NCBI GenBank assembly: GCA_964358895.1 | Contig: CAYHPR010000014.1 | Span: 1 to 16,397, forward strand | Direction of reading: 5' to 3' | DNA length: 16,397 bases | Source: CAYHPR01 sp964358895 | GTDB lineage: Archaea > Micrarchaeota > Micrarchaeia > CABMEP01 | Shown here: positions 1-6,886 of the stretch, piece by piece | Layout of the letters: every line of letters starts with the position of its first letter | Numbering within the stretch: the first letter of the stretch is position 1 | Position numbers and translations under genes: made by a program | The notes under the pieces: generated by a model | The model's input: the letters and a program-made list of their open reading frames with translations, nothing else | What the model was told of the DNA's origin: nothing | Databases searched by the model: none

Positions 1-2153
1 ATTTCATAAAACAGCAGAAAGCTCTTGGTCTCAGCTACGATTGGAACAGAATGCTGATGACGCATTCTCCTGAATATTATCGATGGAACCAATATCTTTT
101 CCTAAAGCTTTATGCCAATGGACTGGTTTACAGAAAAGAGGCACCGGTGAATTACTGTCCAGAATGCAAAACGGTATTGGCAAATGAACAGGTGCATAAT
201 GGCAAGTGCTGGAGGCATAAGGAAACAGATGTTGAAATAAAGAGGCTTGAACAATGGCTCATCAGAACATCAAAATATTCTGAAGAACTACTCAAAAATA
301 TTGACAATCTACAGTGGCCTGAAAGAATAAAGGCAATGCAGAAAAATTGGATTGGAAAAAGTCAAGGAGTAGAGATTAATTTCAAAATAAATGGCAAGGA
401 CTGGCCAATATTCACAACAAGATCTGACACACTTTTCGGAGTTACATTCATGGTTATCTCAGCCCAGCACACGAAACTGATGGAACTTGTAACAAAAGAA
501 CAGAAACCTAAGGTTGATGCTTTTCTTAAAAAAATCAAGTCGACACGTGAGGAAGATGTGATAGAGCTTGAAAAGGAAGGAGAATTTACAGGCAGCTATG
601 CAACCAATCCAATCACGGGAGACAAAATCCCAGTTTATACTGGAAACTTTGTGGTTCATGATTATGGCAGTGGAATGGTTATGGCCGTACCTGCACATGA
701 CCAGAGAGATTTTGAATTTGCAAAGAAGTATGAAATTCCGATCAAGATCGTCATCCAGCCATCGGACAAAAAAATCGAAGCGAAAGAAATGAAAGAAGCA
801 TACACTGAAGAAGGATTGCTTGTTAATTCTGGTGAATTTTCAGGGACTGAGAGCAAGAAAGCGATCGAAGAGATTGCTAATCACATAGAAAAAAGAAAAC
901 TTGGAAAGAGAATGGTTCTCTTCAAACTTAGAGATTGGCTTGTATCAAGGCAACGATATTGGGGAACGCCGATACCTATCGTTTACTGCAAAGAACATGG
1001 GATTGTACCAGTTCCTGAAAAAGACTTACCTATTCTGCTTCCTGAAAACGTTAAGTTTGGGGAAGGTAATCCGTTAGAAACTAACAAGGAGTTTGTTAAC
1101 ACAAAATGTCCTATAGATGGACAACCAGCTACTCGTGAGACAGACACGATGGACACGTTCTTTGATTCATCATGGTATTTCCTCAGGTATACTGACAATA
1201 AAAATTCAGAAGAACCATTTGACAAAAAGAAAGAGGAGTATTGGATGGCAGTTGACCAATACATAGGTGGTGCGGAACATGCATGTATGCATCTTATTTA
1301 TGCAAGATTCTTTACCAAAGCACTCAGAGACCTTGGATTTGTAAAAATTGACGAACCTTTCATTAAATTGTTCAACCAGGGAATGCTCCATGGAGAAGAT
1401 GGGTTTGTCATGAGCAAGTCTAGAGGAAACGTAGTACTGCCAGAGCAGATCAGTGAAAAATACGGTATAGATACAGCAAGATTCTTTTTGATGACTATTG
1501 CAAATCCAGATAAGGATATTGCTTGGAGTTCCGAAGGGATTGAGGGCAGCTCAAGATTCATTAACAAAATTATGAACTATTTTGAAACGGTTAAGATTGG
1601 AGGAAGCAGCAGAAAAATTGAGAGCAAATATCATAAAACAGTGAAGGAAGTAACTACAGCTATCGACAATTTTGATTATAAGAACACACTAATCAAACTA
1701 AGACAACTATTCGAATCTCTGCATCTGGAAGAAAGTAAAGAGGTATTGGAAGGATTTCTTAAGCTTCTCCACCCGTTCTGCCCACATCTGACAGAGGAAG
1801 TATGGCATACAAAGATGGGCAACAAGACATTCATCAGCCTTGAGAAATGGCCAACTGCAGATGAAAGTAAGATAGACGAGAACTTCGAGAAACAGGAAAT
1901 GGCTGCTGAAAACATTTCTAGGGATATCAACAATATTGCCAACCTGATGAAAAGCAAGGGTAAAATATTCTCAAAAGTCTTTGTTTACGTACTTCCACAG
2001 GAAAAAGAAGGCCTTGCCGACAACTTGGAGCTGATCAAAACAAGCATAGGAATGGACGTCAAGATATATGCGGTCAATGATAAAGACAAACATGACCCAC
2101 AAGGCAAGTCTTCCAAAGCCAAACCAGACAAGCCTGCTATTTATCTAGAATGA
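1..2153 (+). CDS. leuS: Leucyl-tRNA synthetase, bacterial type, 5' end outside window
   Basis: Charges tRNA-Leu with leucine in the cytoplasm. The frame is open from base 3 (FIKQQKALGLSYDW...), so roughly the first 100 residues, with the HIGH-type motif, lie upstream of the window. Visible in order: the zinc-1 region (NYCPEC, later CWRH), NWIGKSQG, the CP1 editing domain with TTRSDTLFG and AVPAHDQRDFEFA (the editing Asp is present), LRDWLVSRQRYWG, the class I VMSKSRGN signature and an anticodon-binding helical region. Wording throughout matches bacterial LeuRS rather than archaeal/eukaryotic LeuRS. Two oddities: the leucine-specific insertion that many bacterial enzymes carry just before KMSKS is absent, and the C terminus ends in a DPQGK...KPAIYLE tail that resembles archaeal LeuRS. 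The stop is TGA. The gene was probably acquired from bacteria long ago. Confidence 0.96.
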   Translation, partial: FIKQQKALGLSYDWNRMLMTHSPEYYRWNQYLFLKLYANGLVYRKEAPVNYCPECKTVLANEQVHNGKCWRHKETDVEIKRLEQWLIRTSKYSEELLKNIDNLQWPERIKAMQKNWIGKSQGVEINFKINGKDWPIFTTRSDTLFGVTFMVISAQHTKLMELVTKEQKPKVDAFLKKIKSTREEDVIELEKEGEFTGSYATNPITGDKIPVYTGNFVVHDYGSGMVMAVPAHDQRDFEFAKKYEIPIKIVIQPSDKKIEAKEMKEAYTEEGLLVNSGEFSGTESKKAIEEIANHIEKRKLGKRMVLFKLRDWLVSRQRYWGTPIPIVYCKEHGIVPVPEKDLPILLPENVKFGEGNPLETNKEFVNTKCPIDGQPATRETDTMDTFFDSSWYFLRYTDNKNSEEPFDKKKEEYWMAVDQYIGGAEHACMHLIYARFFTKALRDLGFVKIDEPFIKLFNQGMLHGEDGFVMSKSRGNVVLPEQISEKYGIDTARFFLMTIANPDKDIAWSSEGIEGSSRFINKIMNYFETVKIGGSSRKIESKYHKTVKEVTTAIDNFDYKNTLIKLRQLFESLHLEESKEVLEGFLKLLHPFCPHLTEEVWHTKMGNKTFISLEKWPTADESKIDENFEKQEMAAENISRDINNIANLMKSKGKIFSKVFVYVLPQEKEGLADNLELIKTSIGMDVKIYAVNDKDKHDPQGKSSKAKPDKPAIYLE

Positions 2154-2173
2154 GGATAGTCTGAAATTGATAG

Positions 2174-2181
2174 ATTTAAAT
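2174..2181 (+). promoter_or_regulatory. TATA element upstream of the interrupted gene at 2237
   Basis: TTTAAATA in the leuS 3' spacer, about 55 bases before the ATG at 2237. An AGGACGGT purine stretch lies a few bases before that ATG. Together they suggest transcription and translation were designed to start at 2237 rather than at the internal ATG at 2423. Sequence match only. Confidence 0.45.
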
Positions 2182-2236
2182 AGCCTAAAAACGACGTATT
2201 ATCACAGCTGTATTCTATTAAGTGTAGGACGGTATT

Positions 2237-2422
2237 ATGGGTATTAAAGAATTTATCCCCTTTTTTCAAGAAGATGACAAAAAGAAGCAAGCTGTAACAG
2301 TAGAGCGCAGAAGCGAAGTGAATAAGCTAAAGGATATGCTCTGAGCTTATGAAAAAATTATAGAGAGATACAGGTCACTTATTGAGAGAGAAGAATCGAA
2401 GACAATAGCAGATCTTAAATTA
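2237..2422 (+). pseudogene. N-terminal segment of transglutaminase-like gene, cut by in-frame TGA
   Basis: ATG at 2237 opens a frame of 35 codons (MGIKEFIPFFQEDDKKKQ...NKLKDML) that stops at TGA 2342-2344. The same frame then stays open without a break into the ATG at 2423 and on to 2884. The residues after the TGA (AYEKIIERYRSLIEREESK...) read like ordinary charged helix, and the segment has its own TATA box and a plausible ribosome site. The simplest reading is one gene of about 215 residues with a nonsense mutation or sequencing error. Programmed readthrough or selenocysteine is possible, but I see no clear supporting element. TGA is a regular stop elsewhere in the window, so the code is not reassigned. 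Confidence 0.6.
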
Positions 2423-2884
2423 ATGATCAAACCGGAAGACGAAACGATAGTAAGAATAAGAAACGAGATTATAGATAAGATTCGGCCATATATCTTTGAC
2501 CAACATTTTTTGGTTGCTGCTGAAACAGCACATAAGTTTGTTAGGGAGGTAAGAACAAACAAAGTGCCTGTCGATTTCTGGCTTACTCCTAAAGAGCTGA
2601 TAGAACTTAGAGGAGGAGACCCAATGGATAAGGCAGTATTCCTTTGTTCATTGTTGGTGGCACTTGAAAATCAAGAAGCTTACGTGGTTGTTGGTGTAAA
2701 TGGTGGGACAAAAGTTGCAGTAGCATTCAAATTCAAGGACGACTGGTATTTCATTGATCCGATAAGTAGGGCACAGGTCAAAGGAGAAAAAGAACAACTT
2801 ATTCAACAGTGGTTTGCATCAGATAAAGAAGTTTACGAATTCAATAACAAACAGTACACTCAACTGAAAGGAGAAGAGGAGTAA
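2423..2884 (+). CDS. Degenerate transglutaminase-like domain protein
   Basis: 153 residues from the first ATG after the in-frame TGA; no GTG or TTG lies between. No convincing ribosome site precedes this ATG. Residues 54-114 have the layout of a transglutaminase-like fold: WLTPKELIELRGGDPMDKA, then a hydrophobic helix (FLCSLLVAL), EAYVVVGV, and a strand pair ending DDWYFIDP. In active members GDC-D-A would hold the catalytic Cys. Here position 67 is Pro, the usual HAW-type His is missing (VAVAF), and only the Asp of IDP (112) remains. Enzyme activity is therefore unlikely, and a binding role is a guess. It sits 8 bases before the membrane gene at 2893 and may be cotranscribed with it. Confidence 0.65.
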   Translation: MIKPEDETIVRIRNEIIDKIRPYIFDQHFLVAAETAHKFVREVRTNKVPVDFWLTPKELIELRGGDPMDKAVFLCSLLVALENQEAYVVVGVNGGTKVAVAFKFKDDWYFIDPISRAQVKGEKEQLIQQWFASDKEVYEFNNKQYTQLKGEEE

Positions 2885-2892
2885 GTGAGAAT

Positions 2893-3561
2893 TTGACTAC
2901 TATAACTGCAGCTAAAGAATTCACGTATGCGTGGATCGTTAAGATTTGGATTCTTTTACTTATGTTTTGGTTCGTAATTGCACTTATCTATGTCCTGGCT
3001 AAAGGTTTTGGAGTCAGCTATGAACTATTCCCGGGCGTTCAGAACCGTATCGCCTTTTTGTTTTTAGTTATAATTTCACACATACTTGTTGCACTATTAG
3101 TGGCAGGAATAACAAATATTCTAAGTAACAGTGTCAAACTAACTATTGATGACAGAGGAATAACGTTGTCAAAAGGAATCTTAAATAAAAAAGAAACAAT
3201 AATCGGATATTTTGACATAAGAGAAGCACATACCGTGCCAGGTCCATTGGCTTTTGTAGATGATTTCTTTGGTGTTGAAGACATAATTATTCATGGTAGC
3301 AGCACAATAACTATGTCCGGCTTAAATGAAGGTGAAAAAATAGCAAGCGAGATAACTGATAGAGCTAATGCAAAGAAAAAAGAAAAGAAAGAAGAATTCA
3401 CGTTTGAACAGCTTCTTAATGAAGTTAAGGCATTGAGAGAGGAAGTTAATCAGCTAAAATTAGAAAGAAAAATAGCAAAAGAGGAAGCTGCATCTAAGCC
3501 AAAGAAAGAAGAGGAAAAGAAAAAGCCACGTTTTCTAAAACCGTTTGAAGAAGAAATGTAA
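2893..3561 (+). CDS. Membrane protein with PH-like (bPH2/DUF304-type) domain and coiled-coil tail
   Basis: 222 residues from a TTG start, chosen because GTGAGA lies just upstream and no better start exists before the first membrane helix. Two hydrophobic helices (about residues 14-37 and 50-75) anchor it. They are followed by a beta-rich segment, about 80-155 (VKLTIDDRGITLSKGI...IREAHTVPGP...DIIIHGSSTITM...), with the pattern of bacterial/archaeal PH-like domains that follow paired membrane helices. Residues 160-215 are a lysine/glutamate coiled coil (EQLLNEVKALREEVNQLKLE). The substrate or partner is unknown. It lies directly behind the transglutaminase-like gene and converges with htpX. Domain assignment is by pattern only. 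Confidence 0.7.
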   Translation: MTTITAAKEFTYAWIVKIWILLLMFWFVIALIYVLAKGFGVSYELFPGVQNRIAFLFLVIISHILVALLVAGITNILSNSVKLTIDDRGITLSKGILNKKETIIGYFDIREAHTVPGPLAFVDDFFGVEDIIIHGSSTITMSGLNEGEKIASEITDRANAKKKEKKEEFTFEQLLNEVKALREEVNQLKLERKIAKEEAASKPKKEEEKKKPRFLKPFEEEM

Positions 3562-3585
3562 ATCGAATCAGTAGTATAATCTTTC

Positions 3586-4476
3586 TCACATACTTTTCAA
3601 TTTCTTTATGCGATCATCAATATCTGGATGGGTTGAAAAGAAGGATAAGAGCTGCTTTTTCATTGGATCGAAAATAAATAAGGACCTAGTTGCATCGTTA
3701 ACCCCTTGCATTTCTGTTGGTTTCTTATCATACCCTGTTTTTATTTTTTCCAATGCACTAGCCAAACCAGGAGGATATCTGGTTAACATTGCCCCACTTG
3801 CATCCGCTGCGTATTCCCTGTTTCGTGAAATAGCTAAACGAATAAGTAAAGACACTACAGGTGCAAGAAAAAGAAAAATCAATGCAATCAAAACAATTGC
3901 TCCACCACCCTTTCTGTCATCTGAGGATCTTGACCTGAGCATTCTGAGCCCCATGTCTGCTAGAAGAGCTATTGCCATGGCAAACATTGCTGCCACAAGC
4001 ATCGATCGAATATCAAAGTTTTTGATATGAGATATTTCATGTGCCATCACTCCTTCAAGTTCCAACCGGTTTAGCTTTTGCCTTAGAGAAGAAGTTATTG
4101 CAACATACGAATGTTTAGGGTCAGTGCCTGTTGCGAATGCGTTCAATGCATCACTCTTAATAACGTAAATTTTTGGCATTGGAATGCCTGCGCCAATAGA
4201 TAAAGCTTCAACGATATTGAACAGATATGGATCTTCTTTTTTCTTCAATTCCTTAGCACCAGTTACTGACAAAACTAGTTCTGGCGCTCGTGGAAAAACT
4301 ATGAAATAGAAAAATAATAGAAGCAGGATATAAGTCGCAGCAAAGAGGAGTAAGTCTGGAATAAATCCGATTACAATTAGAAATGCAGTAACTACTAATC
4401 CGTAAAATAATGCATAAACTAAAAAAAGAATAAGAGTAGTCTGATTATTTTTCCCAATTTCAGAGTAAAGTGTCAT
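3586..4476 (-). CDS. htpX: HtpX-family membrane zinc metalloprotease (M48)
   Basis: 296 residues. HtpX proteases cut damaged membrane proteins in the cytoplasmic membrane. Two hydrophobic helices occupy about residues 13-60. The zinc site is HEISH at 146-150 (His146, Glu147, His150), and the likely third ligand is Glu221 in SRNREYAAD. A further membrane pair lies around 160-215. LNAFATG (111-117), ahead of the active site, is typical of the family. Only about 22 bases separate it from lemA upstream, a pairing seen widely in bacteria and archaea, so both are probably expressed together from the tfe promoter. It ends with TGA and converges with the PH-domain gene. Confidence 0.95.
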   Translation of the reverse strand: MTLYSEIGKNNQTTLILFLVYALFYGLVVTAFLIVIGFIPDLLLFAATYILLLLFFYFIVFPRAPELVLSVTGAKELKKKEDPYLFNIVEALSIGAGIPMPKIYVIKSDALNAFATGTDPKHSYVAITSSLRQKLNRLELEGVMAHEISHIKNFDIRSMLVAAMFAMAIALLADMGLRMLRSRSSDDRKGGGAIVLIALIFLFLAPVVSLLIRLAISRNREYAADASGAMLTRYPPGLASALEKIKTGYDKKPTEMQGVNDATRSLFIFDPMKKQLLSFFSTHPDIDDRIKKLKSM

Positions 4477-4498
4477 ATAAACACTCGAACGACACTCA

Positions 4499-5047
4499 TT
4501 AGAATTTAACTTTCACTGCTTTTCTTTCAGACTCTTCAGTTTTGAAATATTCCTGCGCTCTGAACTTGAACATTCCTGCCATGATATTTGATGGGATAGT
4601 CTGAATTGTTTGGTTGTATTCGAGGATCGTGTCATTGTAAAGTTGTCTTGCAAATGCAATCTTTGACTCAGTTCCGCTCAGCTCTTCTTGCAATTGAAGG
4701 AAGTTTTGAGAAGCTTGAAGCTTCGGATAATCTTCTGCCACTGCGAACAAACTTTTGAGTGCACCTGCCATCATATTTTCTGCCTTAGCTGCTTGATTCG
4801 GGCCTTTGGCTGAAAGGATTGCAGTTCTAGCTTTTGTCACTGTTTCGAGAACTCCTTTTTCATGTTTCATATAGCCCTTAACGGATTCAACAAGGTTTGG
4901 AATCAGATCAGCTCTTCTCTTTAATTGGACATCGATCTGTGCCCATGCATTCTGATACCTGTTTCTAAGAGTAATAAGAGAATTGTAGATTAACACTACA
5001 ATAATCAGCAGAACAACGATTATTGCTGCGATTATTTCGAAAACCAT
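4499..5047 (-). CDS. lemA: LemA family protein
   Basis: 182 residues. An N-terminal membrane helix (residues 2-23, FEIIAAIIVVLLIIVVLIY) is followed by the family core: YNSLITLRNRYQNAWAQIDVQLKRRADLIPNLVESVKGY. A helical bundle runs to the end, with ENFLQ-like NFLQLQEELSGTESKIAFARQLYND. LemA proteins are membrane-anchored helical proteins of uncertain job, often encoded beside HtpX. The start is supported by GTGAT a few bases before the ATG. The gene starts 12 bases after rpoK stops and ends 22 bases before htpX, making it the third gene of the tfe-rpoK-lemA-htpX unit. Confidence 0.95.
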   Translation of the reverse strand: MVFEIIAAIIVVLLIIVVLIYNSLITLRNRYQNAWAQIDVQLKRRADLIPNLVESVKGYMKHEKGVLETVTKARTAILSAKGPNQAAKAENMMAGALKSLFAVAEDYPKLQASQNFLQLQEELSGTESKIAFARQLYNDTILEYNQTIQTIPSNIMAGMFKFRAQEYFKTEESERKAVKVKF

Positions 5048-5059
5048 TTCATCACATCT

Positions 5060-5251
5060 CTAGGAGAAATCTAGATTCTTAGCTGTACGTATAACTGTGA
5101 TTGGGATTACATCAGAACTAAACTCTAGACGTGCTATTTCGAAAGGTTCAAACACGCCTGAAGGAAGTACCAATAGAGGTGGTGCACCCATAGCAAGCTG
5201 AAGTGCTCTGGCTCCAACTATACGTGCTTTTTCAAAACGAGTAAGCTCCAT
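5060..5251 (-). CDS. rpoK: DNA-directed RNA polymerase subunit K (Rpo6, omega/Rpb6 homologue)
   Basis: 63 residues starting MELTRFEKARIVGARALQLA. It carries the Rpb6/omega core: TRFEKARIVGARALQLAMGAPPLL and IARLEFSSDVIPITVIR. The subunit helps assemble and stabilise the largest polymerase subunit. I chose the ATG at 5251 because the homologous core begins there; the longer frame back to 5305 would add an unrelated leader. It lies about 50 bases after tfe and just before lemA, in the same orientation. Pairing of two transcription genes (TFE and Rpo6) with two membrane-quality genes is notable but may only reflect operon compaction. It ends in TAG. Confidence 0.93.
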   Translation of the reverse strand: MELTRFEKARIVGARALQLAMGAPPLLVLPSGVFEPFEIARLEFSSDVIPITVIRTAKNLDFS

Positions 5252-5301
5252 GTAAATAATATAGGAAGTAATCATTTTAAGTCTTTTGCAGAATGAAGAA
5301 G

Positions 5302-5868
5302 TCACTCAGACGGAAGATCTTTACCGTGAAAATCTCTGAAAGAGTCATACTTCGTCTTAACTGCTTCCAGTTGTTCTGAAATCGATTCCTGACCAGATTT
5401 GGTTGCCTTAAGACTTTTTCTGCAGTTTGGACATTTGAATGCTAAATTAGATGCGGATTCAAATCCAATAATATTGTCTTTGGAACATTTAGGACAGTAA
5501 TAAGAGAATACAGTTGTGCTCTCATCGTATTGCTTATTCAATTTGTTAATCTCATCTTGCATTGTTCTATCAAGAATTTGATAGATGTTTGACATATTTA
5601 CTTTCCAAATGTAGGAATACCAACCAGTATCCTTATCTTTCGTACGCGTGTACTCTGCCAATCGTAAGTTATGCAGTTTGTTCAGGACAGTTCGTATTTC
5701 TGAAACTTTCAATTTACATTTTTCAGCCAATGCGTCATCTGTCATTTCTTCATTTGCTGCTTTAATTATCCGTACTGCCTCTTCTCCGAAATTCAATGTC
5801 AAATATTCCTGCACAAAACGATTGGATACGATCTTCGTATTAACCGAACCTTGCGCTTTTTCTGCCAT
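5302..5868 (-). CDS. tfe: Transcription factor E (TFE, TFIIE-alpha homologue)
   Basis: 188 residues. TFE helps TBP/TFB-directed RNA polymerase melt promoters. An N-terminal winged helix (NRFVQEYLTLNFGEEAVRI...MTDDALAEKCKLKVSEIRTVLNKLHN...Y) is followed by a coiled linker (DRTMQDEINKLNKQY) and a zinc ribbon made of YYCPKC and FKCPNC (Cys pairs about 18 residues apart). The C-terminal stretch is charged. The start is ATG at 5868, because GAGG lies 4-7 bases upstream; an in-frame TTG at 5880 would add only four residues. A TATA element 31 bases upstream predicts a very short leader. It heads the cluster tfe-rpoK-lemA-htpX. Confidence 0.94.
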   Translation of the reverse strand: MAEKAQGSVNTKIVSNRFVQEYLTLNFGEEAVRIIKAANEEMTDDALAEKCKLKVSEIRTVLNKLHNLRLAEYTRTKDKDTGWYSYIWKVNMSNIYQILDRTMQDEINKLNKQYDESTTVFSYYCPKCSKDNIIGFESASNLAFKCPNCRKSLKATKSGQESISEQLEAVKTKYDSFRDFHGKDLPSE

Positions 5869-5898
5869 GCATTGCCTCAATTAAAAAGATCTTTCCTT

Positions 5899-5906
5899 TA
5901 TTTAAA
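5899..5906 (-). promoter_or_regulatory. TATA element of tfe
   Basis: Read on the minus strand: TTTAAATA, preceded by a purine-rich GAAAGTAA that could serve as BRE. Its downstream edge is 31 bases from the tfe ATG, giving a start of transcription close to the ribosome site. The same 31-base spacing is seen for the minus-strand gene at 8582. Confidence 0.65.
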
Positions 5907-5949
5907 TTACTTTCGTAAAAAATAATTGAGTATTTAAAGTTTATATTCT

Positions 5950-5966
5950 AAATTTTGACAAAATTT
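5950..5966. promoter_or_regulatory. 17-bp perfect palindrome in divergent spacer
   Basis: AAATTTTG-A-CAAAATTT: two 8-base arms around one central base, placed in the 194-base gap between tfe and the tRNA-Lys gene. It lies next to a second TATA-like stretch (TATTTAAA...TTTATATTC, 5931-5948). It could be an operator for a dimeric regulator acting on one or both divergent promoters. AT-rich sequence makes short palindromes fairly common, but 8-base arms are less expected. No protein is identified for it. Confidence 0.4.
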
Positions 5967-6023
5967 GGATAAAAAATGAAAAAAGAGATTGAAAAATTGA
6001 CTTCATCAACTGTTATCGCTTTT

Positions 6024-6033
6024 TTTATATTTA
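6024..6033 (+). promoter_or_regulatory. TATA element of tRNA-Lys
   Basis: TTTATATTTA sits 30-39 bases before the first tRNA base at 6063, the normal archaeal spacing for a transcript starting a few bases ahead of the tRNA. The downstream coiled-coil gene probably shares it. Confidence 0.55.
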
Positions 6034-6062
6034 TCTGAGTAGATATATTGATATGAAAACTT

Positions 6063-6176
6063 GGGCCCGTAGCTCAGCTTGGTCAGATAACTTTTAGTTA
6101 GGTAAACTAACTCAGGTTAGACTAAAGCACTCGGCTCTTAACCGAGGTGTCGTGGGTTCAAATCCCACCGGGCCCG
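6063..6176 (+). tRNA. tRNA-Lys(CUU): tRNA-Lys(CUU) with a noncanonical intron in the D stem
   Basis: Acceptor GGGCCCG (6063-6069) pairs with CGGGCCC (6169-6175). The discriminator base is G and CCA is not encoded. The anticodon stem is CTCGG/CCGAG with loop CTCTTAA, so the anticodon is CTT (6137-6139). The T arm is GTGGG-TTCAAAT-CCCAC. The D stem GCTC (6071-6074 with one base shift) only closes once 39 bases (6087-6125) are removed, giving ...GGTCAG joined to AGCACTCGG and a perfect GCTC/GAGC stem. All other stems are fully paired, so this is a functional-looking gene and not a decayed one. It is read just ahead of the coiled-coil gene at 6187. Confidence 0.93.
6087..6125 (+). other. 39-nt intron of tRNA-Lys, between tRNA positions 22 and 23
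   Basis: A bulge-helix-bulge substrate of the archaeal tRNA splicing endonuclease can be drawn. The central 4-bp helix is GGTC (6081-6084) with GACT (6120-6123). Bulges are AG|A (6085-6087) and AA|A (6124-6126). The inner helix is TAAC (6088-6091) with GTTA (6116-6119), and the intron is capped by AGTTAG-GTAAA-CTAACT (6096-6112). The outer helix is weak with a 3-base second bulge. An alternative pairing GCTT/AAGC (6077-6080 with 6125-6128) leaves a one-base bulge. Cleavage at the marked sites restores an intact D arm. Confidence 0.85.
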
Positions 6177-6186
6177 CTGGGGAAGG

Positions 6187-6840
6187 ATGGAAGAAGGAGT
6201 AGCATTCAAAAGAAAGGAAGAGGAAGAACAAGAAGAAGAAAGAAAACGTAAAAGAAAACAGAAGGAAGAGGAAAAGACTCCTGAGATATCAACAAAAAAA
6301 GCTGAGATAGAGAGTGGCACTGAAAAAGGAATGGGATTTGGAGAGGCAAAAGTGCTTACAGAAGTAAAATATGCCAGAGTTCCGATAAAAGGGACTGAAA
6401 AGGTAGAGAGATATGAACCGATTGTAAAAGAAGAATTGGCTGTAAGACTTCAAGAAGAGGAAAAGAAGAAAGAAGAAGAAAAACGGAAGGAAGAAGTAAG
6501 AGAACAAAAAGAAAAGGAAACGAATAAGGAACAGATAGAACAACAGTCAATAAAAGAAAAAATGCCTGGAGAAAAAGAAGCAGTGCGTGAAGCAATAAGA
6601 AAAGAACTGAAAGAAGAGTATAAGCAATTACACCAAGAACTTGATGACGCTGTCAAAAAAGGCTTGAACAATCCGTTAGAGTATATCTCACAAAATTTAC
6701 TTAAAAAAGAAATTGCCAAAGGTGCAAAAGATCCTGTAAAGAATGTCATACGCATCCTTAGACTTGCAGGCCTACTGAAGAAGAAGCAGATAAGTCAAAT
6801 TAAAGAATTTCTTAAGAGTTTAATTCCGAAGATGGCATGA
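6187..6840 (+). CDS. Highly charged coiled-coil protein, function unknown
   Basis: 217 residues beginning only 10 bases after the tRNA-Lys 3' end; GGGGAAGG immediately before the ATG may act as ribosome site. Residues 1-35 and 85-130 are runs of Glu, Lys and Arg predicted to be long helix. A middle segment (GFGEAKVLTEVKYARVPIKGTEKVERYEPI) is less charged and may be a binding strand region. The last 80 residues (ELKEEYKQLHQELDDAVKKGLNNPLEYISQ... LRLAGLLKKKQISQIKEFLKSLIP) look like a small helical domain. There is no membrane segment and no recognised family. Its transcript probably begins with the tRNA, so tRNase Z cleavage would release the mRNA. It ends in TGA 46 bases before the nuclease gene. 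Confidence 0.75.
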   Translation: MEEGVAFKRKEEEEQEEERKRKRKQKEEEKTPEISTKKAEIESGTEKGMGFGEAKVLTEVKYARVPIKGTEKVERYEPIVKEELAVRLQEEEKKKEEEKRKEEVREQKEKETNKEQIEQQSIKEKMPGEKEAVREAIRKELKEEYKQLHQELDDAVKKGLNNPLEYISQNLLKKEIAKGAKDPVKNVIRILRLAGLLKKKQISQIKEFLKSLIPKMA

Positions 6841-6886
6841 TGATGAAAGGCACGTAAGAAAAATTCGGCAGATAATAGGTGCAAAA

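Noticed and set aside
2342..2344. TGA read as tryptophan or glycine (altered code)
   Set aside because: Many intact genes here, including those for S19e-region proteins, TFE, HtpX and Nudix, end in TGA, so it is a working stop codon.
5976..6038. Short ORF of 20 codons before tRNA-Lys
   Set aside because: No ribosome site, low-complexity content and overlap with the tRNA TATA element.
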